Shown: positions 31,453 to 42,176, numbered from the stretch's first letter. The stretch: DNA of 64,000 nucleotides from [Erwinia] mediterraneensis (GCF_900604315.1 NZ_LR026978.1:2866325-2930324), one strand, 5' to 3'. Notes: generated from the letters alone by a model not told the origin. Translations and numbers: made by a program.

Positions 31453-31726
31453 GTATGACATATGCTCCGGTCTATTAATCCTTAGCAGGAATTATGCAGA
31501 AATAATTGTTATCGTCACGCAGACAGGGTCGGTGCTCAAAAGTGACAGTTTTCATAAAGATAGGATCTGCTTAGCGTCGCGCTTAGTGTACTGTAACCTT
31601 ATGAAGATAAAAATATTAAATGGGTAAGCAGCAAAATGTGCGGCGTACAATTTTTGTGCGTTGACTTTAAAATATTCAGTGGCAAACTGCGCGCAAATTC
31701 TTTCTCTTCCTTTGGTTTTACTCACT
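31453..31726. other. AT-rich gap upstream of ycaD
   Basis: With the serS terminator this makes 324 gene-free bases. It is visibly richer in A and T than its flanks. Possible promoter pieces such as TTGACT near 31670 can be seen but no convincing -10. In E. coli dmsABC and ycaC lie here; no remnant of them is recognisable. Confidence 0.45.
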
Positions 31727-32878
31727 ATGTCCACCTGGTCTCGTCCCGTATTGCTACTGCTTTGCGGGCTGCTTTTGTTGACGGTATCTATTGCTGTTTT
31801 GAATACGTTGATCCCGCTCTGGCTGACGCATGACCAGTTACCCACATGGCAGGTGGGTATGGTGAGCTCTTCCTACTATGCCGGTAACCTGGCTGGTACG
31901 CTGGTGGCAGGGGCCCTGATCAAACGCTACGGTTTTAATCGCAGCTATTATCTGGCAACGCTGCTGTTTGCGCTCGCTACGCTGGGGATGCTGCTGGCGG
32001 TCAACGCCTGGTCGTGGACCGCATGGCGCTTTATCGCCGGCATTGGCTGTGCGTTAATCTGGGTGGTGGTTGAGAGTGCGCTGCTGTGCAGCGGCACGGT
32101 ACGCAATCGCGGCCAGCTGCTGGCGGCCTATATGATTATCTACTATCTGGGCACCGTGGTCGGGCAGTTACTGGTAAGCCGGGTTTCTACGGAACTGCTG
32201 CACGTTATCCCCTGGGTGACGGCGCTGATCGTGGCGGCCATCTTGCCGCTGATTTTTACGCGCGTGACGGCGACGGAAGCGGCGGCAGATACCCCACCTG
32301 CCGCTATCTGGCCTATGCTGCGTCGTCGTAGCTCGCGCCTTGGCGTCAATGGCTGCATTATTTCCGGCATTCTGCTCGGCTCGCTGTACGGCCTGATGCC
32401 GCTTTATCTCTCTCACCAGGGTATGAGCAATGCGACAGTGGGCTACTGGATGGCGTTACTGGTAAGCGCCGGGATTGTAGGTCAGTGGCCGGTGGGCCGT
32501 CTGGCGGATCGCTTTGGCCGTCTGCTGGTGCTACGTGTTCAGGTGTTTATGGTGATCCTGGGCGCGATCGCAATGTTAAGCAATGCCGCTATGGCTCCCG
32601 CTCTGTTTGTGCTGGGCCTGGCTGGTTTTACGCTCTATCCGGTTGCGATGTCCTGGGCTTGCGAAACCGTGCCGCAGCATCAGCTGGTGGCGATGAACCA
32701 GGCGTTGCTGCTCAGCTATACCATTGGCAGCCTGGCCGGACCGGTGATGACGGCGATGCTGATGCAGAATTATTCCGATCACCTGTTATTTGTCATGATT
32801 GCCACGGTGGCGCTGGTTTATCTGGTGATGCTGCTGCGCAAAGCCGATCATCATGCCACACCCGTTGCGCACGCCTGA
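31727..32878 (+). CDS. ycaD: MFS transporter YcaD
   Basis: Uncharacterised major facilitator, 383 aa from [12 protein letters not shown] (E. coli 382). The frame is open from 31661 but the extension is not conserved. About twelve hydrophobic segments are visible. Conserved parts include [17 protein letters not shown]-like [30 protein letters not shown] and the MFS loop [14 protein letters not shown]. No strong Shine-Dalgarno precedes the ATG. The substrate is unknown. It converges on pflA. Confidence 0.9.
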   Translation: MSTWSRPVLLLLCGLLLLTVSIAVLNTLIPLWLTHDQLPTWQVGMVSSSYYAGNLAGTLVAGALIKRYGFNRSYYLATLLFALATLGMLLAVNAWSWTAWRFIAGIGCALIWVVVESALLCSGTVRNRGQLLAAYMIIYYLGTVVGQLLVSRVSTELLHVIPWVTALIVAAILPLIFTRVTATEAAADTPPAAIWPMLRRRSSRLGVNGCIISGILLGSLYGLMPLYLSHQGMSNATVGYWMALLVSAGIVGQWPVGRLADRFGRLLVLRVQVFMVILGAIAMLSNAAMAPALFVLGLAGFTLYPVAMSWACETVPQHQLVAMNQALLLSYTIGSLAGPVMTAMLMQNYSDHLLFVMIATVALVYLVMLLRKADHHATPVAHA

Positions 32879-32893
32879 TCCGCTGTCTGCAAT

Positions 32894-32919
32894 AAAAAAG
32901 GGAGCTCCGGGCTCCCTTT
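32894..32919. terminator. Bidirectional terminator between ycaD and pflA
   Basis: AAAGGGAGC (32897-32905) pairs with GCTCCCTTT (32911-32919). A six-A run precedes it, so the minus-strand (pflA) direction has the better T-run. Confidence 0.82.
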
Positions 32920-32934
32920 AAACTGTCCGGCCGA

Positions 32935-33675
32935 TTAATAGCTGACGTTATGTCCGTAACCAGCAAGGATCGTTTTTATCCGCTCCATGGTTGCTTTACC
33001 CGGCGGTTTTACCCCCTCCAGTGCGTAGGTTTCTCCCATGGCGATCCATTTATGTTTCCCCAGTTCGTGATAGGGCAGCAGCTCAATTTTTTCAATATTT
33101 GCCATATCACGGGTAAATTCTCCCAGACGATGGGCGGAGTCATCATCATCGGTGTAACCTGGCACGATCACATAGCGAATCCAGGTGCGTTTCCCTTTTT
33201 TCTGTAAATAGCGCGCAAAATCAAGCGTGCGCTGATTCGACACGCCAGCCAGGATCTGATGAACCTCATCATTAAGCTGTTTCAGATCGAGCATCACCAG
33301 ATCGGTCACTTCCAGCAATTCATCAATCACCGGATCATAGCGGCGGACGAAACCATTGGTATCGAGACAGGTATGGATCCCTTCGGCTTTGCAGGCACGA
33401 AACCAGTCGCGAACAAACTCCGCCTGAAGAATGGCTTCGCCGCCGGAAGCCGTAACACCGCCGCCTGACGCTTCCATATAGTGACGGCAGGCGAGCACGT
33501 CCTGCATCAGTTCTGCCACGCTGACGCGCATTCCGCCGTGGGTATCCCAGGTGTCGCGATTATGGCAGTACAGGCAACGCATCAGGCAGCCCTGAAAAAA
33601 AGTGATAAAGCGAATGCCCGGGCCATCGACGGTGCCGCAGGATTCAAAGGAATGGATACGTCCGCTAACTGACAT
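32935..33675 (-). CDS. pflA: Pyruvate formate-lyase activating enzyme PflA
   Basis: Radical-SAM enzyme that installs the glycyl radical on PflB under anaerobic conditions; 246 aa as in E. coli. The cluster motif is C30-x3-C34-x2-C37 in [14 protein letters not shown]. The SAM-binding GGE-type motif is [13 protein letters not shown]. It lies downstream of pflB but is separated from it by 170 bases with two strong hairpins, so it probably has lower or independent expression. Confidence 0.97.
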   Translation of the reverse strand: MSVSGRIHSFESCGTVDGPGIRFITFFQGCLMRCLYCHNRDTWDTHGGMRVSVAELMQDVLACRHYMEASGGGVTASGGEAILQAEFVRDWFRACKAEGIHTCLDTNGFVRRYDPVIDELLEVTDLVMLDLKQLNDEVHQILAGVSNQRTLDFARYLQKKGKRTWIRYVIVPGYTDDDDSAHRLGEFTRDMANIEKIELLPYHELGKHKWIAMGETYALEGVKPPGKATMERIKTILAGYGHNVSY

Positions 33676-33747
33676 GGCGCTATGTCCTCCCGGGTTAGCC
33701 TGGCGGTCAGAATCTGTGTTCTGAGCGTAGCCAGGATGGGTAAGTCG

Positions 33748-33784
33748 GCTCAGGCGGTTAGCGTGCCCGGCTAACCGCCTGAGC
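33748..33784 (-). repeat. Perfect 15-bp hairpin between pflB and pflA
   Basis: GCTCAGGCGGTTAGC (33748-33762) pairs with GCTAACCGCCTGAGC (33770-33784) around 7 bases. It has no T-run. It is the second hairpin met by RNA polymerase after pflB. Confidence 0.75.
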
Positions 33785-33795
33785 GGGCTTGCAGG

Positions 33796-33820
33796 GAAAG
33801 GCTCCGGGCGGGAGCCTTTC
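33796..33820 (-). repeat. Perfect 10-bp hairpin after pflB
   Basis: GAAAGGCTCC (33796-33805) pairs with GGAGCCTTTC (33811-33820). It lies 25 bases past the pflB stop, without a T-run. With the next hairpin it probably protects pflB mRNA or reduces read-through into pflA. Confidence 0.7.
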
Positions 33821-33845
33821 AGGTTAACCCGCGTACAACAGGGAA

Positions 33846-36128
33846 TTACAACGACCGGGTAAAGGTGCGGGTAATCACATCCTGCTGCTGCTCTTTTGTT
33901 AATGAATTGAAGCGTACGGCGTAACCAGAAACGCGAATGGTTAACTGCGGATATTTTTCCGGATGCTCCATCGCTTCCATCAACATCTCGCGGTTCATGA
34001 CATTCACGTTAAGGTGCTGGCCCCCCTCAATATGGGCTTCATGGTGGAAATAACCATCCATTAATCCGGCGAGGTTAGCTTTTCTTACTTCATCCTCTTT
34101 ACCCAGCGCATCAGGGACAATCGAGAAGGTGTAAGAGATGCCATCTTTCGCGTAAGCAAACGGCAGTTTCGCTACTGAGGTTAATGAAGCCACTGCGCCT
34201 TTCTGATCGCGGCCATGCATCGGGTTGGCGCCCGGACCAAAAGGCGCGCCGGCACGTCGGCCATCAGGGGTGTTACCGGTTTTTTTGCCGTACACCACAT
34301 TGGAGGTGATGGTCAGCACCGATTGTGTCGGCACAGCATGACGATAGGTGGCCAGCTGCTGGATTTTCTTCATGAAACGTTCCACCAGGTCGCAGGCCAG
34401 ATCGTCCACGCGCGCATCGTTATTACCGAACTGCGGATATTCCCCTTCGATATCAAAGTCGATGGCGAGGCCATCTTCATCACGAATCGGTTTCACTCTG
34501 GCATATTTAATGGCAGAGAGGGAGTCGGCAGCCACTGACAGGCCAGCGATGCCGCACGCCATGGTACGATAGACATCGCGGTCATGGAGTGCCATCAGCG
34601 CTGCTTCGTAGCTGTATTTATCGTGCATGTAGTGAATGATATTCAGCGCGGTGACGTACTGTTTTGCCAGCCAGTCCATGAAGCGATCCATCCGCGCCAT
34701 CACGCTGTCAAAATCGAGGATCTCATCCTTGATCGGTTCCTCTTTCGGGCCCACCTGCATTTTCATTTTTTCATCCATGCCGCCATTTATCGCATAGAGC
34801 AGGGTTTTTGCCAGGTTAGCGCGCGCACCGAAAAACTGCATCTGCTTACCGACAATCATCGGGCTGACGCAGCAGGCAATGGCGTAATCGTCATTGTCGA
34901 AATCGGGTCGCATCAGGTCATCGTTTTCATACTGCAGGGAGGAAGTATCGATAGAGACTTTGGCCGCGTATTTTTTGAAATTAACCGGCAGATTTTCCGA
35001 CCACAAAATAGTCATGTTGGGCTCAGGAGACGGGCCCATGGTGTAAAGGGTGTTCAGGAAGCGGAAGGTGGTTTTAGTCACCAGCGTACGGCCATCCAGC
35101 CCCATACCTGCCAGAGATTCCGTTGCCCAGATAGGGTCGCCGGAAAAGAGTTCATCATATTCCGGCGTGCGCAAAAAACGCACCATACGCAGCTTCATTA
35201 CCAAATGGTCAATCAACTCCTGCGCCTCTTCTTCGCTGATCCTGCCTGCTTTTAAATCACGTTCAAGGTAAATATCCAGGAAGGTTGAGACGCGACCAAA
35301 GGACATCGCTGCGCCATTCTGCGATTTCACGGCTGCCAGATAGCCAAAATAGGTCCACTGCACGGCTTCCTGTGCAGTGATGGCCGGGCCTGATATATCG
35401 CAGCCATATTTCGCCGCCATCTCTTTGATTTGCCCCAGGGCGCGATGCTGTTCAGCAATCTCTTCACGCAGGCGAATGGTCGCTTCCAGATTGACGCCGT
35501 TTTCCAGGTCAGCCTGCAGAGAGGCAAACTGGGCGAACTTATCTTGCATCAGAAAGTCGATGCCATAGAGCGCGACGCGGCGATAATCGCCAATAATGCG
35601 ACCCCGTCCGTAAGCATCAGGCAGGCCGGTCAGTACGCCCGATTTACGGCAGCGTAAAATATCGGGCGTATAAACATCGAAAACGCCCTGATTATGGGTT
35701 TTACGATACTCAGTGAAGACCTTTTTCAGGGCAGGGTCGAGTTCCCGGCCATACACTTTGCAGGAACCTTCCACCATTTTAATGCCGCCGAACGGAATAA
35801 TAGCGCGCTTCAGGGGCGCTTCCGTTTGCAGGCCAACGATTTTTTCCAGCGATTTATTAATATAGCCCGCGTCATGCGCGGTAATAGTTGAAACAAGATC
35901 GGTATCAAAGTCGACCGGCGCATGGGTACGGTTCTCTGTTTTGATCCCTTCCAGAACGCGCGCCCAGAGCGCGCTTGTGGCGGGCGTCGCGCCAGCCAGA
36001 AATGACTCGTCGCCTTCATAGGGCGTATAGTTTTTTTGAATAAAATCGCGGACGTTAACGCGCGCTTGCCATTCGCCAGCAACAAAATCCTTCCAGGCAG
36101 CGGCTGTTTTTTCATTAAGTTCGGTCAT
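33846..36128 (-). CDS. pflB: Pyruvate formate-lyase PflB
   Basis: Glycyl-radical enzyme converting pyruvate and CoA to acetyl-CoA and formate in anaerobic metabolism. It is 760 aa, the E. coli length. The catalytic Cys pair is in [13 protein letters not shown] (about 419-420), and the radical glycine is G735 (Met counted) in [11 protein letters not shown] near the C-terminus. It is the middle gene of focA-pflB(-pflA). Perfect hairpins lie on both sides of the gene. Confidence 0.98.
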   Translation of the reverse strand: MTELNEKTAAAWKDFVAGEWQARVNVRDFIQKNYTPYEGDESFLAGATPATSALWARVLEGIKTENRTHAPVDFDTDLVSTITAHDAGYINKSLEKIVGLQTEAPLKRAIIPFGGIKMVEGSCKVYGRELDPALKKVFTEYRKTHNQGVFDVYTPDILRCRKSGVLTGLPDAYGRGRIIGDYRRVALYGIDFLMQDKFAQFASLQADLENGVNLEATIRLREEIAEQHRALGQIKEMAAKYGCDISGPAITAQEAVQWTYFGYLAAVKSQNGAAMSFGRVSTFLDIYLERDLKAGRISEEEAQELIDHLVMKLRMVRFLRTPEYDELFSGDPIWATESLAGMGLDGRTLVTKTTFRFLNTLYTMGPSPEPNMTILWSENLPVNFKKYAAKVSIDTSSLQYENDDLMRPDFDNDDYAIACCVSPMIVGKQMQFFGARANLAKTLLYAINGGMDEKMKMQVGPKEEPIKDEILDFDSVMARMDRFMDWLAKQYVTALNIIHYMHDKYSYEAALMALHDRDVYRTMACGIAGLSVAADSLSAIKYARVKPIRDEDGLAIDFDIEGEYPQFGNNDARVDDLACDLVERFMKKIQQLATYRHAVPTQSVLTITSNVVYGKKTGNTPDGRRAGAPFGPGANPMHGRDQKGAVASLTSVAKLPFAYAKDGISYTFSIVPDALGKEDEVRKANLAGLMDGYFHHEAHIEGGQHLNVNVMNREMLMEAMEHPEKYPQLTIRVSGYAVRFNSLTKEQQQDVITRTFTRSL

Positions 36129-36163
36129 GATATACCTACCTTTATAGATGGAGTCTTTCTTGA

Positions 36164-36193
36164 TACCGGCAGATCTGAGCAGATCTGCCGGTA
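36164..36193 (-). repeat. Perfect 13-bp hairpin between focA and pflB
   Basis: TACCGGCAGATCT (36164-36176) pairs with AGATCTGCCGGTA (36181-36193) around 4 bases. On the minus strand it lies just after the focA stop and about 35 bases before the pflB start. It is a likely processing or stability element that raises pflB over focA. Confidence 0.75.
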
Positions 36194-36203
36194 CAGATGC
36201 TGT

Positions 36204-37064
36204 TCAGTGTGCCTGCAAGTTGCCACGTAAATAGATCACCCAGTAAGTCAGGCCCACCAGTAAGCCGCCGCCGATAATATTGCCCAGAGTGACCGGTAGC
36301 AGGTTGTTGACGATAAAGTTGCCGGGCGTCAGCGCGGAAAAATGAACGGCGCTGGTGCCGGTAGCCTGCCAGAAGTCGGGAGTAGCAAACTGGCGGATGA
36401 CCATCGCCATCGGAATTAAAAACATATTTGCGATGCTGTGTTCGAAACCACTGGCGACAAACATGGCGACCGGCAGGCACATGGCCATTATTTTGTCGAG
36501 CAGACTGCGGCCGGAGTAACTCATCCACACCGCCAGGCAGACCATTAAATTCGCCAGGATGCCCAGGCATACCGCTTCCGTAAAGGTGTGGTGCATTTTA
36601 TGATCGGCCGTCTGTAGCAGGTTTAATCCCCACGCACCGTTCGCCACGTTGTGTTCACCGGCCAGCCAGAGCAGTAAGACAAAGAGCAGTGCGCCGATCA
36701 GGTTACCGAAATAAACGTTGAGCCAGTGACAGGCCAGCTGACGCCAGCTAATACGCCTGCTGGCTTTAGCCACCACAATCAGCACCGTCGAGGTAAAGAG
36801 GTCGGCACCGCATACCACCACCAGCATCAGGCCGAGCGAAAAGCAGAGACCACCGGTCAGTCTGGCAATGCCATAGGGAAGCGCTTCTGCGCCGGTTGTT
36901 GCCGTGATATAGAAAACAAAGGCGATGGAGATAAATACGCCCGCAGTAATGGCAAGAAAGAAAGTGGTGAGAGGATGTTTAGTCGCTTTGTAGACGCCTG
37001 CGTCTTCAGCCACTTTCGCCATGGCAGCCGGTAGCAATAGATTGAAAGGATTATCAGCTTTCAC
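36204..37064 (-). CDS. focA: Formate channel FocA
   Basis: Pentameric formate channel of the FNT family in the inner membrane, 286 aa (E. coli 285). Six membrane segments are visible. Typical motifs are YKATKHPLTTFFLAITAGVFIS at the N-terminus and SGFEHSIANMFLIPMA, which carries the gating histidine. It is the first gene of the focA-pflB unit. An FNR-type promoter lies just upstream. Confidence 0.96.
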   Translation of the reverse strand: MKADNPFNLLLPAAMAKVAEDAGVYKATKHPLTTFFLAITAGVFISIAFVFYITATTGAEALPYGIARLTGGLCFSLGLMLVVVCGADLFTSTVLIVVAKASRRISWRQLACHWLNVYFGNLIGALLFVLLLWLAGEHNVANGAWGLNLLQTADHKMHHTFTEAVCLGILANLMVCLAVWMSYSGRSLLDKIMAMCLPVAMFVASGFEHSIANMFLIPMAMVIRQFATPDFWQATGTSAVHFSALTPGNFIVNNLLPVTLGNIIGGGLLVGLTYWVIYLRGNLQAH

Positions 37065-37365
37065 ACCAGCATTCTCCGGAAGAGGTCTGAAAAAATACTA
37101 CCAAAGGGGTAGCTAGCCAGTATTGATATGGATCATTTTTGATAGCTGTTAAGCAGGAGAAATCAGTCGGGAAATAAGAAAATAAGGTATAAATTTTTGA
37201 TTATTTTAATAAAAATTTTTTTATAAAATCTGTTATTTTTTTAAGGTGGCGCAGAAGGGTCTGTGATCAGGTGTAAGAAAAATAAGCGTTGCGGCTGACA
37301 GAGTGCAGTTAACGTGTTTGCCATGCCGGGCATAACGCTGGCATCTGGCGTGTCGCTTAAGGCAT
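37065..37365. other. AT-rich focA control region
   Basis: About 300 bases before focA with long A/T runs at 37185-37250, which suit IHF or H-NS binding. It contains the FNR promoter described separately. In E. coli this locus is driven by several promoters under FNR, ArcA, NarL and IHF (known); further sites here are possible but I do not call them. Confidence 0.5.
37095..37136 (-). promoter_or_regulatory. FNR-dependent promoter of focA-pflB
   Basis: TTGATATGGATCAT (37123-37136) matches the FNR site TTGAT-N4-ATCAA in all but one base. A -10 TAGTAT on the minus strand (plus 37095-37100) puts the start near 37088, which centres the FNR site at -41.5, the class II activation position. The transcript would start 24 bases before focA. 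Confidence 0.8.
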
Positions 37366-37393
37366 AAAAAAGGCACGAAAATCAGTCCGTGCC
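37366..37393 (-). terminator. Terminator of ycaO
   Basis: On the minus strand GGCACG, a 10-base loop and CGTGCC are followed by six T. It isolates ycaO from focA. Confidence 0.88.
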
Positions 37394-37445
37394 CGGATCC
37401 CGTTACTGATGGATCGATCACTGGCGTGACCGATCGCGAGCAGTA

Positions 37446-39203
37446 TTACTTCCAGTAGCGACGTTTCGCGGCCTGGAGTTTTTCGTAAGCCTGGAGCAGC
37501 GACTGGTGCGCCGGGAAGGCTTGCAAATCGCCATCCACAGCCTGCAATCCGTAGAACGGCGCTTCACCGCTCAGCGCGGCGGAAGCGGCTTCAACAGCAG
37601 CACTGCCATACATACGCACAAAGGCATGATGATATTGTAGCGGGTCGCGGTCCTCTTCCATCGCCAGTAACAGCAAGGTTTGCAGGCAGCGGTAGTAGTT
37701 AGCGCGTTCCGGTGTAAAAATGGAGCCGTTAAATTCCATAGTCCATTCGGTCCAGATCAGGGCTTGCTCAAGGTCACCCCCGGCCAGCGCCAGCATCGCT
37801 TTCAGTTCGCCGATGCGCAGCGTGTACCAGCCATTGTCTTTACCGGTCGCCAGGCCCAGCAGTTCGCGCACGCGGGTAAAGTCATCGTAGCCTTCTTCAT
37901 CCAGCTGCGAAATCAGTTCAAGGTAGGCTTCCGGCTCCCACTCACTGTCAGGCAACGCGAGCAGGGTTTCACGCAGGCCAGCGCCCATATTGTTGTTCGC
38001 CAGCAGCAGGTCTTCTACCGGGTAGATGTCAGACATGCCTGGGACCAGAATACGGCAGGCGTAAACCCCAAGATGTTCGTAATCGGCGATATAGACTTCC
38101 TTGCTCTCGGCCCGGAAGATAGCCATCAGCGTGTCAAATTCCTGCTGGGTGGTACCATCAAATTTCCAGTCTACAAAAGGATAATCTGCCGTCTCTTTAA
38201 ACAGGTCCCAGGAGATCAGGCCGCTGGAATCGATAAAGTGGGTTTCCAGATTAGCATGTTCGGCCACCTCTTCATCATCAAAGGTAGGCGGCGTAAAGAC
38301 ATCCAGATCTTTCAGGCTACGGCCCTGCAGTAATTCGGTAACGGTACGCTCCAGCGCCACACCAAAATCGGGATGCGCGCCAAAAGAGGCGAAACAGGTA
38401 CCGTTAGCCGGGTTAAACAGCACGACGCAAATGACCGGATATTTTCCGCCCAGGGAGGCGTCGTAGGCAAAAATCGGGAAGCCTTCTGCTTCCAGACGCG
38501 CGATCGCTTCCACCACACCCGGATAGCGCTGCATAACCTCGTCCGGGATGGCGGGCAGGCTGATTGACTCAGCGATAATACGGTTTTTGATATAACGCTC
38601 GAAAACTTCAGACAGCCCCTGAACCCGCGCTTCGTTCGCCGTATTCCCGGCTGACATGCCGTTGGAGACATACAGGTTGCCGATGATGTTCATCGGAATA
38701 TAAACCGTCTGCTGATCGGACTGGCGGGTAAAGGGAAGCGCACAGATTCCGCGCGCGCTGTTACCCGATTGCAGATCGATCAGATCGCTGGCCGATAATT
38801 CATTTTCCGGATCGTAAAAGGCGCGTAAACCGGCATCAAGAATACCTTCCGGCAAGTGCTCATCAGCAGGCACAGGGAACCACTTCTCATCAGGATAATG
38901 AACAAAATCGCCGTTAGCGACAGAGTGGCCCAGCCAGAAGTCCGCAAAAAAGTAGTTGGTGGAGAGACGCTCGAAGTATTCACCTAATGCAGAAGCCAGC
39001 GCCGCTTTTTTACTGGCACCTTTACCATTGGTAAAGCAGAGAGGGCAGTCACGATCGCGGATATGCACCGACCAGACATGAGGCACAGGGTTAAGCCAGG
39101 AAGCTTCTTCGATATGAAAGCCGAGATCCTGCAGTTTCTGCTGGAAGCGGGCGATAGAATCTTCCAGTGCGGCGTCTTTGCCGGGAATAAAGGTTTGCGT
39201 CAT
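37446..39203 (-). CDS. ycaO: YcaO, ribosomal protein S12 methylthiotransferase accessory factor
   Basis: Prototype of the YcaO family, 585 aa (E. coli 586). It has the ATP-grasp-like YcaO domain (about 60-400) with GKGASKKAALASALGEYFERLS, NEARVQGLSEVFERYIKNR and the RTVTELLQGR block, then a C-terminal TPR-like region. In E. coli it supports RimO in beta-methylthiolation of S12, by an unclear mechanism. No peptide precursor or cyclodehydratase partner lies nearby, so there is no sign of a RiPP cluster. ycaP, its E. coli neighbour, is absent. Confidence 0.95.
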   Translation of the reverse strand: MTQTFIPGKDAALEDSIARFQQKLQDLGFHIEEASWLNPVPHVWSVHIRDRDCPLCFTNGKGASKKAALASALGEYFERLSTNYFFADFWLGHSVANGDFVHYPDEKWFPVPADEHLPEGILDAGLRAFYDPENELSASDLIDLQSGNSARGICALPFTRQSDQQTVYIPMNIIGNLYVSNGMSAGNTANEARVQGLSEVFERYIKNRIIAESISLPAIPDEVMQRYPGVVEAIARLEAEGFPIFAYDASLGGKYPVICVVLFNPANGTCFASFGAHPDFGVALERTVTELLQGRSLKDLDVFTPPTFDDEEVAEHANLETHFIDSSGLISWDLFKETADYPFVDWKFDGTTQQEFDTLMAIFRAESKEVYIADYEHLGVYACRILVPGMSDIYPVEDLLLANNNMGAGLRETLLALPDSEWEPEAYLELISQLDEEGYDDFTRVRELLGLATGKDNGWYTLRIGELKAMLALAGGDLEQALIWTEWTMEFNGSIFTPERANYYRCLQTLLLLAMEEDRDPLQYHHAFVRMYGSAAVEAASAALSGEAPFYGLQAVDGDLQAFPAHQSLLQAYEKLQAAKRRYWK

Positions 39204-39519
39204 TGTGCCGCTCTCTCTGTAAAAAAGGGGTGTACATAAAGCGCGCCATAATACGTTTTTTGTTGCGCTGACGCTATCAAGGCCGCGTAAATTTCTGGCG
39301 ACCAGTGTGTCCTGAGTTAACCGGTTGCGCCTCCCTTTTTCTTGCAGTCATGAAGCCGCCTCACAAAATACCGTTTCGCTTTGCATTTATGACATAAGCT
39401 GCGGAGCGGCAAATTCCAAAAATGTGATCGACCCCTGATTAAAGATTGCAGCCGCCAGGGCGCGGTGATAAAACCGATAGGGTATTCATAACCGTTCGAT
39501 ATGACAGTGGTGAGGGGAA
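39204..39519. other. Divergent region ycaO/serC
   Basis: 316 bases without a gene, carrying the promoters of ycaO (minus) and serC (plus). A CRP-like half site is listed separately. E. coli ycaP, which lies here, left no recognisable remnant. Confidence 0.45.
39418..39439 (+). promoter_or_regulatory. Possible CRP site upstream of serC
   Basis: AAAATGTGATCG and the following ACCCCTGATT resemble AAATGTGA-N6-TCACATTT in the left half only. E. coli serC-aroA is repressed by cAMP-CRP (known), which makes the half site credible, but the right half is poor. Confidence 0.35.
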
Positions 39520-40605
39520 ATGACACAGGTTTATAATTTTAGCTCCGGACCAGCTATGCTGCCGGTTGAAGTGCTCCGCCGTGCAGAACAAGAACTGACA
39601 AACTGGCACGGGCTGGGAACTTCGGTGATGGAGATCAGCCACCGCAGCAAAGAGTTTATTCAGGTCGCTCAGGAAGCAGAACAAGATTTTCGTGATCTGC
39701 TGAAAATACCCGCTAATTACAAAGTTTTATTCTGTCATGGCGGCGCGCGCGCGCAGTTTGCCGCTGTGCCGGGTAACCTGTTAGGCGAAGCCACAACCGC
39801 TGACTATATTGATGGTGGTTACTGGGCGCACAGCGCAATTAAAGAAGCGGAAAAATATTGCCGTCCTAACGCGATCGACGTCAAAACAACCGTGGACGGC
39901 AAGCGCGCCATTCTGCCGATGCGTGAGTGGCAACTGAGTGATGACGCCGCCTATGTGCATTTCTGTCCGAATGAAACCATTGATGGTATTGCCATTGATG
40001 AACAGCCCGATTTCGGCGACAAGATCGTTGTGGCCGACTACTCCTCGACTATCCTGTCGCGTCCGGTTGATGTCAGCCGTTACGGTGTTATCTATGCCGG
40101 TGCGCAAAAAAATATTGGTCCGGCAGGTCTGACGCTGGTGATTGTGCGTGAAGATCTGCTTGGCAAGGCGCAGCAGCATGTGCCCTCCATCCTTGACTAT
40201 AAAGTGCTGGCGGAAAATGACTCCATGTTTAACACCCCGCCGACTTTTGCCTGGTATCTGTCTGGCCTGGTCTTTAAATGGCTGAAAGAGCAGGGCGGCA
40301 TCAGCGAAATCGATAAAATCAACCAGGCAAAAGCGGACCTGCTGTATGGCGTGATTGATAACAGTGATTTCTATCGTAACGACGTGGCTGCTGCGAACCG
40401 TTCACGTATGAACGTTCCTTTCCAGCTGGCTGACGCTGCGCTGGATAAACACTTCCTGGAAGAATCTTTCGCGGCGGGACTGCATGCGCTGAAAGGCCAT
40501 CGTGTCGTCGGAGGCATGCGTGCTTCTGTTTATAATGCAATGCCGCTGGAAGGGGTAAAAGCGCTCACTGATTTTATGATTGATTTTGAGCGTCGTCACG
40601 GCTGA
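39520..40605 (+). CDS. serC: Phosphoserine/phosphohydroxythreonine aminotransferase SerC
   Basis: PLP enzyme of serine synthesis (3-phosphohydroxypyruvate to phosphoserine) and of pyridoxal phosphate synthesis. It is 361 aa (E. coli 362). The PLP lysine is K197 in [15 protein letters not shown]. The N-terminal [18 protein letters not shown] is the family hallmark. The GAGGGG ribosome site is strong. It forms an operon with aroA, 83 bases downstream. Confidence 0.97.
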   Translation: MTQVYNFSSGPAMLPVEVLRRAEQELTNWHGLGTSVMEISHRSKEFIQVAQEAEQDFRDLLKIPANYKVLFCHGGARAQFAAVPGNLLGEATTADYIDGGYWAHSAIKEAEKYCRPNAIDVKTTVDGKRAILPMREWQLSDDAAYVHFCPNETIDGIAIDEQPDFGDKIVVADYSSTILSRPVDVSRYGVIYAGAQKNIGPAGLTLVIVREDLLGKAQQHVPSILDYKVLAENDSMFNTPPTFAWYLSGLVFKWLKEQGGISEIDKINQAKADLLYGVIDNSDFYRNDVAAANRSRMNVPFQLADAALDKHFLEESFAAGLHALKGHRVVGGMRASVYNAMPLEGVKALTDFMIDFERRHG

Positions 40606-40688
40606 TAAAGCAATTCGCCAGGGCGCTGCGCTGGCATCAGACCCCTGTCCTGCGACGGGGGGCGTATTTTCTGGAGATTTGGTTTCGC

Positions 40689-41975
40689 ATGCAGGATTCT
40701 TTAACATTACAACCCATTGCGCGCGTCGATGGCACCGTCAATTTGCCCGGTTCCAAGAGCGTTTCTAACCGTGCACTGCTGCTGGCTGCGCTGGCGAGCG
40801 GGACAACCCGGTTGACGAACCTGCTTGATAGTGATGACGTCAGGCATATGCTTAATGCGCTGAAAACGCTGGGCGTCTCATATACGCTTTCTGCCGACCG
40901 TACCATATGTGAAGTTACCGGCAACGCGGGACCACTGCGCAGTGAGCAGGCGGTAGAACTTTTCCTGGGCAATGCCGGGACCGCGATGCGCCCGCTGGCG
41001 GCAGCACTCTGTCTGGGCGATCACGAAATCGTCCTGACGGGCGAGCCACGTATGAAAGAGCGTCCGATCGGCCATCTGGTTGATGCGCTGCGTCAGGGAG
41101 GCGCGCAGGTGGATTATCTCGAGCAGACAGATTATCCACCCTTGCGCCTGCACGGCGGTTTCCGGGGCGGCGAGATCAGCGTCGATGGCAGTGTCTCAAG
41201 CCAGTTTCTTACCGCTTTGTTAATGACGGCGCCGCTGGCCGCGCAGGACACGGTCATCACCATTAAAGGTGAGCTGGTTTCTAAACCCTATATTGATATC
41301 ACGCTGCATCTGATGCAGTGCTTTGGAGTGCAGGTAGAGAATCAGGATTACCAGCGCTTTGTGATCAAAGGAGAGCAGACCTATCGTTCTCCCGGTGAGT
41401 ATCTGGTTGAAGGCGATGCCTCTTCGGCATCCTACTTTTTAGCCGCAGCGGCGATTAAAGGCGGTACCATCCGCGTTACCGGCATTGGCCGTAACAGTGT
41501 GCAGGGAGATATCCATTTCGCGGACGTGCTGGAGAAAATGGGAGCGGTGATTGAATGGGGTGATGACTATATCGCCTGCACCCGCGGTACGCTAAAAGCG
41601 ATTGATATGGATATGAACCATATTCCGGATGCGGCTATGACCATTGCCACCGCCGCCCTGTTTGCCGAAGGCACTACTATCATGCGCAATATTTATAACT
41701 GGCGCGTAAAAGAGACCGATCGGCTGGCAGCCATGGCAACCGAGTTGCGTAAAGTGGGCGCAGAGGTAGAAGAAGGCCATGACTATATTTGCGTCACGCC
41801 ACCAGCGCAGCTGGCGCATGCCGATATCGCCACCTATAACGATCATCGCATGGCAATGTGTTTTTCTCTGGTGGCGCTCTCTGATACGCCGGTTACCATT
41901 CTCGATCCCGGTTGTACCGCCAAAACCTTCCCCGACTATTTTCAGCGGCTGGCGTCAGTCAGTCATCCTGCGTAA
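40689..41975 (+). CDS. aroA: EPSP synthase AroA
   Basis: 3-Phosphoshikimate 1-carboxyvinyltransferase of the shikimate pathway, 428 aa (E. coli 427). The phosphate-binding [18 protein letters not shown] is at residues 18-35. The class I active-site motif [11 protein letters not shown] is at 93-103. The [12 protein letters not shown] block near 380 is intact. It is the second gene of serC-aroA; the intergenic CCCCTGTC...GACGGGG hairpin may tune its expression. ycaL, which follows in E. coli, is absent. Confidence 0.97.
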   Translation: MQDSLTLQPIARVDGTVNLPGSKSVSNRALLLAALASGTTRLTNLLDSDDVRHMLNALKTLGVSYTLSADRTICEVTGNAGPLRSEQAVELFLGNAGTAMRPLAAALCLGDHEIVLTGEPRMKERPIGHLVDALRQGGAQVDYLEQTDYPPLRLHGGFRGGEISVDGSVSSQFLTALLMTAPLAAQDTVITIKGELVSKPYIDITLHLMQCFGVQVENQDYQRFVIKGEQTYRSPGEYLVEGDASSASYFLAAAAIKGGTIRVTGIGRNSVQGDIHFADVLEKMGAVIEWGDDYIACTRGTLKAIDMDMNHIPDAAMTIATAALFAEGTTIMRNIYNWRVKETDRLAAMATELRKVGAEVEEGHDYICVTPPAQLAHADIATYNDHRMAMCFSLVALSDTPVTILDPGCTAKTFPDYFQRLASVSHPA

Positions 41976-41983
41976 TCTGCCCG

Positions 41984-42005
41984 ACCCGGTGAGAATTCAC
42001 CGGGT
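41984..42005 (+). repeat. Perfect 9-bp hairpin after aroA
   Basis: ACCCGGTGA (41984-41992) pairs with TCACCGGGT (41997-42005) around 4 bases, 9 bases after the aroA stop. Only TATCAG follows, so it may end or stabilise aroA mRNA but lacks a T-run. Confidence 0.6.
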
Positions 42006-42176
42006 TATCAGAAACTCACTGGTCCTGAGGCAGAAGAAATCCTCTGAATCTCCTTAATTTTTTACCTCTGTCTATGCTTAAAGATAACAGACCGTTCCTG
42101 AGCAGCGTATAATGCCCTCCGTCCCCAACAGGCCCAGACAAGCTAAAAAACGTTATTGCAGCAAAAGGAGAGAATG

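Noticed and set aside
34584..35255. 223-codon open frame antisense to pflB
   Set aside because: Shadow of a highly conserved gene; no independent support.
37446..39203. YcaO gene as a sign of a peptide (RiPP) cluster
   Set aside because: It is the housekeeping enterobacterial ycaO in its usual place, with no precursor peptide or modifying genes around it.
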